Of a DNA stretch of 64,000 bases, positions 57,639 to 64,000 are shown piece after piece. The notes under the pieces are model-generated. The model made no database searches. It was not told the origin of the DNA and saw only the letters and a list, made by a program, of their open reading frames with translations. Each line of letters begins with the position of its first letter. The first letter of the stretch is position 1. The DNA comes from Thauera propionica (GTDB taxonomy: Bacteria; Pseudomonadota; Gammaproteobacteria; Burkholderiales; Rhodocyclaceae): assembly GCF_002245655.1 (NCBI RefSeq), contig NZ_NOIH01000003.1, positions 1 through 64,000 of the forward strand, given 5' to 3'. The translations under genes were made by a program, and so were the position numbers.

Positions 57639-59348
57639 CTGGAAACGCCCGTCCCCACCACTTATGAGCTCGTCTCCGCCCTCGTCGGCGGCATCGGCCT
57701 GTTCCTCATCGGCATGCACATGATGACCGAGGGGCTGAAGCTCGCCGCCGGCCGCGCGCTGGAAGGGCTGCTTGAGCGCGGCACCGCCACGGCGCCGCGC
57801 GGACTCGCCGCAGGCATGACCATCACCGCGCTGGTGCAGTCGTCGACGGCCGTCACCGTCGCCAGCATCGGCTTCGTCAACACCGGCCTGCTGTCGCTGA
57901 AGAACGCGCTGTGGGTGATCTTCGGCTCCAACGTCGGCACGACGATGAACGCCTGGCTCGTTGCGGCCCTGGGCTTCGGCTTCAGGATTGACGCCTTCGC
58001 CCTGCCCTTCGTCGGCATCGGCGCCGTGCTGATGCTGGCCGGTCGCACCCTGCGCGCACGCGCGCTGGGCCAGGCGCTGGCCGGGTTCGGCGTGCTCTTC
58101 CTCGGCATCGACGTGCTCAAGGACAGCTTCTCGGGTGTCGGCAGCATGATCGACCTGCAGGACTTCATCACGCCGGGCGTCGCCGGCTGGCTGATCCTGA
58201 TCGGTATCGGCACCGTGCTGACGGTGCTGATGCAGGCCTCCGGCGCGGTCATCGCCATCGTCATCACCGCGGCGCAAGGCGGGCTGCTGACGGTCGAAGC
58301 CGCCTGTGCGATGGTCATCGGCACCAACATCGGCACCACCTCCACCGCCATCCTGTCGGCGATGGGGGCCACCTCCAACGCGCGCCGCCTGGCCGCGGCC
58401 CATGTGCTGTTCAACTTCGTGACCGGCGCGATGGCCCTGTTGATGCTCCCGCTGCTAATCACGCTGCTCGGTGTGCTGCGCGAGTGGTTCGAGCAACCGG
58501 CGACACCCGCGGTCATGATCGCGATGTTCCACACCGCCTTCAACCTGCTCGGCGTGCTGCTGATGGTGCCGATCGCGCCGCTGATGCTACGCACGCTCGC
58601 GGGCCACTTCCGCACGCGCGAGGAGGAAGTGGCGCGCCCCCACTACCTGGACACGAACTCGCTGGCGATTCCCGACCTCGCGATCCACGCCTTGCGCATG
58701 GAACTCGCACGCACCCAGGGCTTCGCAGTTGCTGCGCTGGCGGCAGCCAACCGCCTGCCGCCGGACGAAGCGAGCGTCGAGCACGAGACCTCGGCCCTGC
58801 AGGCGCTGGCACCCGCCATAGGCAACTACGCCCGCCAGTTGAGTGCCGCGAGTCTCCCTCCCGCCCTGGTCGAGACGCTCGCGCACTGCCTGCGCACGCT
58901 GCAGTACCAGGAGACGACGGCCATGCTGATGCGCGAAGCGGTCGCGCTCGCCGGCAATCTGGCGCGCACGGCGACACGCGACTTCTCCGCCGAGATCGAG
59001 ACCTTCCGCCAGTCCGTCGCCCACCTGGCAGAAGCCGCCGACCCCGAGCGTCCCGACTTCAGTCCCGGCGCGGTGTCGGTGCGCCTCGAGGAGGCGGAGG
59101 CGCAGTACCAGAAACTGAAGGAAGCCCTCCTGCTCGGCGGCGCACACGCGCGCCTCGACATTCACACGATGCAGGACTGGCTTCGCCTGGCGAGCCTGGA
59201 GCGCCGCGCGACCGAACAGGTGGCGAAGGGCGCGCGCATGCTCGCGGCGCTGGAAGAAGGCACGTCGGCCGCCGAAGTGGCGCGCAACGACGAGGCCGAG
59301 CGCACCGGAAACGACCCGATCGAAGCGGCCGACGCCAATGCCGGCTGA
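57639..59348 (+). CDS. Na+/phosphate cotransporter-like protein with PhoU-like tail, probable CTG start
   Basis: NptA/YjbB-type protein. Two inverted Na/Pi repeats carry the hallmark QSSTAVTVASIGFVNTGLL and QASGAVIAIVITAAQGG with GTNIGTTSTAILSA, followed by a helical PhoU-like domain (about 330-550). The first in-frame ATG (57714) would cut the first membrane helix in half. Upstream codons stay open to a TAG at 57609, contain no ATG, GTG or TTG, and read LETPVPTTYELVSALVGGIGLFLIGMHMM from CTG at 57639. GGGAG lies six bases before that CTG, so I use it (569 residues). It is convergent with the MerR regulator, with a 3-base gap. Confidence 0.85.
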   Translation: METPVPTTYELVSALVGGIGLFLIGMHMMTEGLKLAAGRALEGLLERGTATAPRGLAAGMTITALVQSSTAVTVASIGFVNTGLLSLKNALWVIFGSNVGTTMNAWLVAALGFGFRIDAFALPFVGIGAVLMLAGRTLRARALGQALAGFGVLFLGIDVLKDSFSGVGSMIDLQDFITPGVAGWLILIGIGTVLTVLMQASGAVIAIVITAAQGGLLTVEAACAMVIGTNIGTTSTAILSAMGATSNARRLAAAHVLFNFVTGAMALLMLPLLITLLGVLREWFEQPATPAVMIAMFHTAFNLLGVLLMVPIAPLMLRTLAGHFRTREEEVARPHYLDTNSLAIPDLAIHALRMELARTQGFAVAALAAANRLPPDEASVEHETSALQALAPAIGNYARQLSAASLPPALVETLAHCLRTLQYQETTAMLMREAVALAGNLARTATRDFSAEIETFRQSVAHLAEAADPERPDFSPGAVSVRLEEAEAQYQKLKEALLLGGAHARLDIHTMQDWLRLASLERRATEQVAKGARMLAALEEGTSAAEVARNDEAERTGNDPIEAADANAG

Positions 59349-59351
59349 AGC

Positions 59352-60278
59352 TCAGTCCGCGTTTTCGCGGGCGCTGCGCCATTCGCGCAAGGCGGCAAGA
59401 GTGTCGTCCAGATCGCCGACCACGCGCACCCCGGGCAGACGGCGCTGACGGTCGCGCACCGCGGCGCCACCCGCCCACAGGGCGATACGCGGCGGCAGGC
59501 TGGCGCGCAGTTCCAGCAGGTCGTCGATCGCCTGGCGCGACGGGTAGGCGATGCTGAACGACAGGCCGACGATGTCGAAGTCGCCGCCGGCCGCTGCATT
59601 GCGGATATCGGCCAGCGGCGTGCGCGTGCCGAGCGACACGCAGGACGCGCCCTCGGGCACGAGCATGGCTTCTGCCATCAGCAGGCCCAGCACATGCACC
59701 TCGTCGGGCAGCGTGGTGAGCAGGATGCGCGGCCGCCCGCCGGTACCGGCCTGCGCACCGATGGCGCTGCGCAGCAGGTTCTGCACCTGCTCGGAAAACA
59801 GATGTTCCTCGGACACCTCCAGTTCGCCGCGCAACCAGGCTTCGCCCACCGCCGTAGCCAGCGGCGCCACGGTCTCGGCGACGAAACGCTGAAGCCCCTG
59901 CTTGAGCAGAGCCTGGCGCAAGCCGGCCGCCAGTTCCGCGCTGCGGTGCAGGCAGACGCATTCGAGCAGGCGAGTGTCGCAGCCGCCCTCCTCCCCGGCG
60001 CCGGCGGCACGCCCATGCTGTGCGAGCAACTGCATCAGTTCTTCGGATGACGCGCCGCAGATCTTCGCCGGCCGGTGACCGTGATCCAGCAGGCGACGGA
60101 TCAGGCGCAACTTCTCGACCTGCTCCGGCGGGTACTGGCGCTCGCCATGGGCATCGCGCGCGGGCGCCGGGAAGCCGTAGCGGCGCTCCCACACCCGCAG
60201 GGTGTCCTTGGGCAAGCCGGTATCGCGCTCGACGGCGGCGATGTTGAATGCGATCTCTTCCGGAGGCGCGGCGTTCAT
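59352..60278 (-). CDS. B12-binding MerR-family regulator of the CarH/LitR photoreceptor type
   Basis: The 308-residue product has three domains. The MerR helix-turn-helix is at about 10-75 ([27 protein letters not shown]). A helical B12-cap domain holds W148-x9-E158-H159 ([13 protein letters not shown]), the motif that packs on the upper face of adenosyl-B12 in CarH. The Rossmann B12-binding domain has E193-V-H195-x2-G198 (lower axial His) and GG at 270-271; the usual S-x-L is S-F-S here. CarH/LitR proteins repress in the dark and release DNA when light breaks the Co-C bond. That this one does so is inferred from the motifs. The neighbouring lipid operon and the regulator's own promoter share a palindrome, suggesting control of both. 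Confidence 0.9.
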   Translation of the reverse strand: MNAAPPEEIAFNIAAVERDTGLPKDTLRVWERRYGFPAPARDAHGERQYPPEQVEKLRLIRRLLDHGHRPAKICGASSEELMQLLAQHGRAAGAGEEGGCDTRLLECVCLHRSAELAAGLRQALLKQGLQRFVAETVAPLATAVGEAWLRGELEVSEEHLFSEQVQNLLRSAIGAQAGTGGRPRILLTTLPDEVHVLGLLMAEAMLVPEGASCVSLGTRTPLADIRNAAAGGDFDIVGLSFSIAYPSRQAIDDLLELRASLPPRIALWAGGAAVRDRQRRLPGVRVVGDLDDTLAALREWRSARENAD

Positions 60279-60339
60279 GCGGGACCAGGTTCAGGAGTGG
60301 GAACGGTAAGGCGGACAAACCGTCGTCCGCCGCATGCGA

Positions 60340-60376
60340 ATGCTAGGCAGCGACATCGGTTTTGTCCACGACAAAA
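60340..60376 (-). promoter_or_regulatory. regulator promoter with operator 3
   Basis: On the minus strand TGGACA (60363-60368) and TAGCAT (60340-60345) are 17 bp apart. The -35 lies inside the palindrome TTTTGTC-CAC-GACAAAA (60360-60376). Its 13-bp core at 60362-60374 is the operator TTGTCC-N-GGACAA with one mismatch. Binding would repress the regulator gene itself. A lone half-site GGACAA lies at 60313-60318. Confidence 0.7.
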
Positions 60377-60470
60377 TGCCGAACCCGAGATGCGACCCCA
60401 GCCGGTTTGCCGGCGCCGATGCCCGTCCCGCGCACAGGCTCCCGCAACGAAGCCGGTACAATGCGGCCCC

Positions 60471-62336
<1,866 letters not shown>

Positions 62337-62481
62337 CGCCTGCGGGCGATTCGGGCAGAACCCGTTAGCTCCGTCACACGCCAGAAGCGTGCTCGACACT
62401 ATATTCGCCACATGTTCGCAACCACTGCTGCGGGCTCTGGCCAGGCGCGCCACGAACCGCAACACGCTCTCTAGTCACTTC

Positions 62482-64000
62482 ATGCCCCTGATCCGGACCC
62501 TGCTCTCCCTCACGCTCACTCTCGGCGCCCTGCCGGCGATGGCTGCGCCAACGCCCGCCGACACGCAGCCGGGAGGCGACGACGTCTTCGACATGAGTCT
62601 CGAGCAGTTGATGGACGTCGTCGTCACCTCGGTGTCGAAGCGCTCGCAGCCGCTGTCTGCCACGGCCGCCGCGGTGCACGTCATCAGCGCCGACGACATC
62701 CGCCGCAGCGGTGCCACCAACGTGCCTGAGGCGCTGCGCCTGGCGCCGGGCGTGAATGTGGCGCGCTTCAGCAACAACCGCTGGAGCGTGTCGATCCGCG
62801 GCTTCGGCGGGCGCTACGCCAACAAGCTGCTGGTGCTGCAGGACGGCCGCAGCCTGTATTCTCAGGCCTATTCGGGCGTGTTCTGGGAGTTCAACGACAT
62901 CCCGCTGGAGATCGTCGAGCGCATCGAGATCGTGCGCGGCCCGGGCGCCTCGATCTGGGGCGCCAATGCCGTCAATGGCGTCATCAACATCATCACCCGC
63001 AATGCGCGCAGCGCGCAGGGCAGCCAGCTCGCAGCCACGGCGGGCACCGAGCTGCACGGCAGCCTGTTCGCCAGCCATGGCCTGGCCCTGTCCGACGACG
63101 CCCATCTCGAGCTGCACGCCAAATCGCAGTACGTCGAACCTTCCACGACGCTCGAAGACGGCCCGGCGCGCGACTTCTGGCGCACGCGACAGGCCGGTTT
63201 CCGGCTCGACGCCAAGGCGGGCGGCGACAGCCTCCGCTTGCAGGGCGCGGTGCGCGACAGCGCCGCCGGCGACCATTTCCTGCAACGCACGCCGCTCATC
63301 GATGCACCGGCACACTCCTACACCAGCGTCGGCGAGAACGCCTACCTGCTCGGCCGCTGGGAGCACCTGTCCGGCGAGGGCATCACCCACAGCGTGCAGG
63401 CCTACGTCGAGAAATCGCGCCTGGACATCCTCGCCGGCAGCGAACGGCGCAGCACCTTCGACATCGAATACCAGCAGCAGCGCAAATTCGGCGCAGGCGT
63501 TGACCTCGTATGGGGCGGCAGCTGGCAGCACACGCGAGACGAACTCCGTGGCCGTGCGCCCTACGTCACGATCGAGAACACCCGCGACCGCGCCGAACAG
63601 TTCAGCCTCTTCGCCCAGGGCGAGTTCGCACTGGTACCCGAGCGCTGGACCTTGACACTGGGCAGCCGGGTCGACCTCAAGGACGACGCCAAGCTCGCCT
63701 TCCAGCCGAATGCGCGCATCCTGTTCACCCCCGACCCCGCGCACAGCCTGTGGGCATCCATCGCCCGCGCTGCACGCACCGCCACACGGGCCGAGCAGGC
63801 TCCGGTGGCCACCCTGCCTGCCCGCAGCACCGGGCTACCGGGGCCAGTCAGTCATGTCGTGCCCGTCGTCTATGGCAACCCCGACTTCGGCACCGAGTAC
63901 GTGCGCGCGCTCGACCTCGGCTGGCGGGCCAACTGGTCGCGGACGCTGGGCACCGAGATTGCGGCCTATCACTACCGCTACAGGGATCTGCGCAACGCAC
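62482..64000 (+). CDS. TonB-dependent outer membrane receptor (truncated by window end)
   Basis: The first 506 residues of a TonB-dependent receptor. The signal peptide MPLIRTLLSLTLTLGALPAMA is followed by the TonB-box-proximal segment FDMSLEQLMDVVVTSVSKRSQPLSATAAAVHVIS. A plug domain follows (IRRSGATNVPEALRLAPGVNVARFSNNRWSVSIRGF, VERIEIVRGPGASIWGANAVNGVINIITR), then barrel strands. The DVVVTSVSKRSQ opening is seen in receptors annotated for colicin I, vitamin B12 or heme-like ligands, so the ligand is open. It begins 145 bases after recQ with no good ribosome-binding site visible. Confidence 0.92.
   Translation, partial: MPLIRTLLSLTLTLGALPAMAAPTPADTQPGGDDVFDMSLEQLMDVVVTSVSKRSQPLSATAAAVHVISADDIRRSGATNVPEALRLAPGVNVARFSNNRWSVSIRGFGGRYANKLLVLQDGRSLYSQAYSGVFWEFNDIPLEIVERIEIVRGPGASIWGANAVNGVINIITRNARSAQGSQLAATAGTELHGSLFASHGLALSDDAHLELHAKSQYVEPSTTLEDGPARDFWRTRQAGFRLDAKAGGDSLRLQGAVRDSAAGDHFLQRTPLIDAPAHSYTSVGENAYLLGRWEHLSGEGITHSVQAYVEKSRLDILAGSERRSTFDIEYQQQRKFGAGVDLVWGGSWQHTRDELRGRAPYVTIENTRDRAEQFSLFAQGEFALVPERWTLTLGSRVDLKDDAKLAFQPNARILFTPDPAHSLWASIARAARTATRAEQAPVATLPARSTGLPGPVSHVVPVVYGNPDFGTEYVRALDLGWRANWSRTLGTEIAAYHYRYRDLRNA

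Noticed and set aside
60311-60330. GCGGAC-N8-GTCCGC as a fourth operator
   Set aside because: It contains one GGACAA half-site, but the other arm does not match TTGTCC in the right geometry.

Overview
The window looks like a core-genome segment of a betaproteobacterium, most likely a Rhodocyclales member of the Azoarcus/Thauera type. The reasons are high GC, a complete mraZ-to-lpxC division and cell-wall cluster followed by a DUF721 gene and secA, an aa3 oxidase cluster with the betaproteobacterial extras (DUF2970, DUF2909, a 38-residue oxidase protein), and a CIRCE element at rpoH. The genus is inferred, not proven. No tRNA, rRNA operon, CRISPR array, insertion sequence or prophage was seen.

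Layout. 1-4.6 kb: secA (minus), a divergent DUF721 gene, a small membrane protein and lpxC. 4.8-21.6 kb: the division and cell-wall (dcw) cluster on the minus strand, in transcription order mraZ, rsmH, ftsL, ftsI, murE, murF, mraY, murD, ftsW, murG, murC, ddlB, ftsQ, ftsA, ftsZ; most junctions overlap by 4 bases. It starts at a good sigma70-type promoter whose start region carries four 10-bp-spaced MraZ boxes. 22.0-22.4 kb: RNase P RNA. 22.4-28 kb: a lipoprotein gene and pyrC; rsmI divergent from yraN-diaA-dolP (the E. coli yra neighbourhood); then mpl. 28-33.4 kb: a conserved hypothetical gene, a TlpA-like thioredoxin, accB-accC-prmA and a DUF3426 zinc-ribbon protein. 33.5-39.2 kb: a glycine-zipper lipoprotein, a PfkB kinase, a HIT protein, the ornithine-lipid pair olsB-olsA behind a possible PHO box, apaH and a porin. 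39.5-41 kb: rpoH under CIRCE and a DUF433/DUF5615 toxin-antitoxin-like pair. 41-50 kb: the aa3 cytochrome c oxidase and its assembly genes (sco, ctaB, ctaA, a Sco-like protein, SURF1, ctaE, ctaG, ctaD, ctaC). An FNR/ANR-type box and a separate 17-bp perfect palindrome lie upstream of ctaC.

50.2-60.4 kb is the most interesting region. A nine-gene minus-strand operon has almost every junction overlapping. It encodes a small exported protein, an FAD amine-oxidase-like enzyme, DUF1365, a cyclopropane-synthase-like methyltransferase lacking two bicarbonate-site residues, a chalcone-isomerase-like protein, an MFS carrier, a DUF3833 lipoprotein, a short-chain dehydrogenase and a SnoaL-like protein. 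A nearby MerR-family regulator carries both a B12-binding ExHxxG motif and the W-x9-EH motif of CarH/LitR photoreceptors. The palindrome TTGTCC-N-GGACAA occurs twice at the operon promoter, flanking it, and once with a single mismatch over the regulator's own promoter. I read this as a light-responsive, B12-dependent membrane-lipid modification regulon. A Na/Pi cotransporter that appears to start at CTG lies between operon and regulator. recQ and a truncated TonB-dependent receptor close the window.
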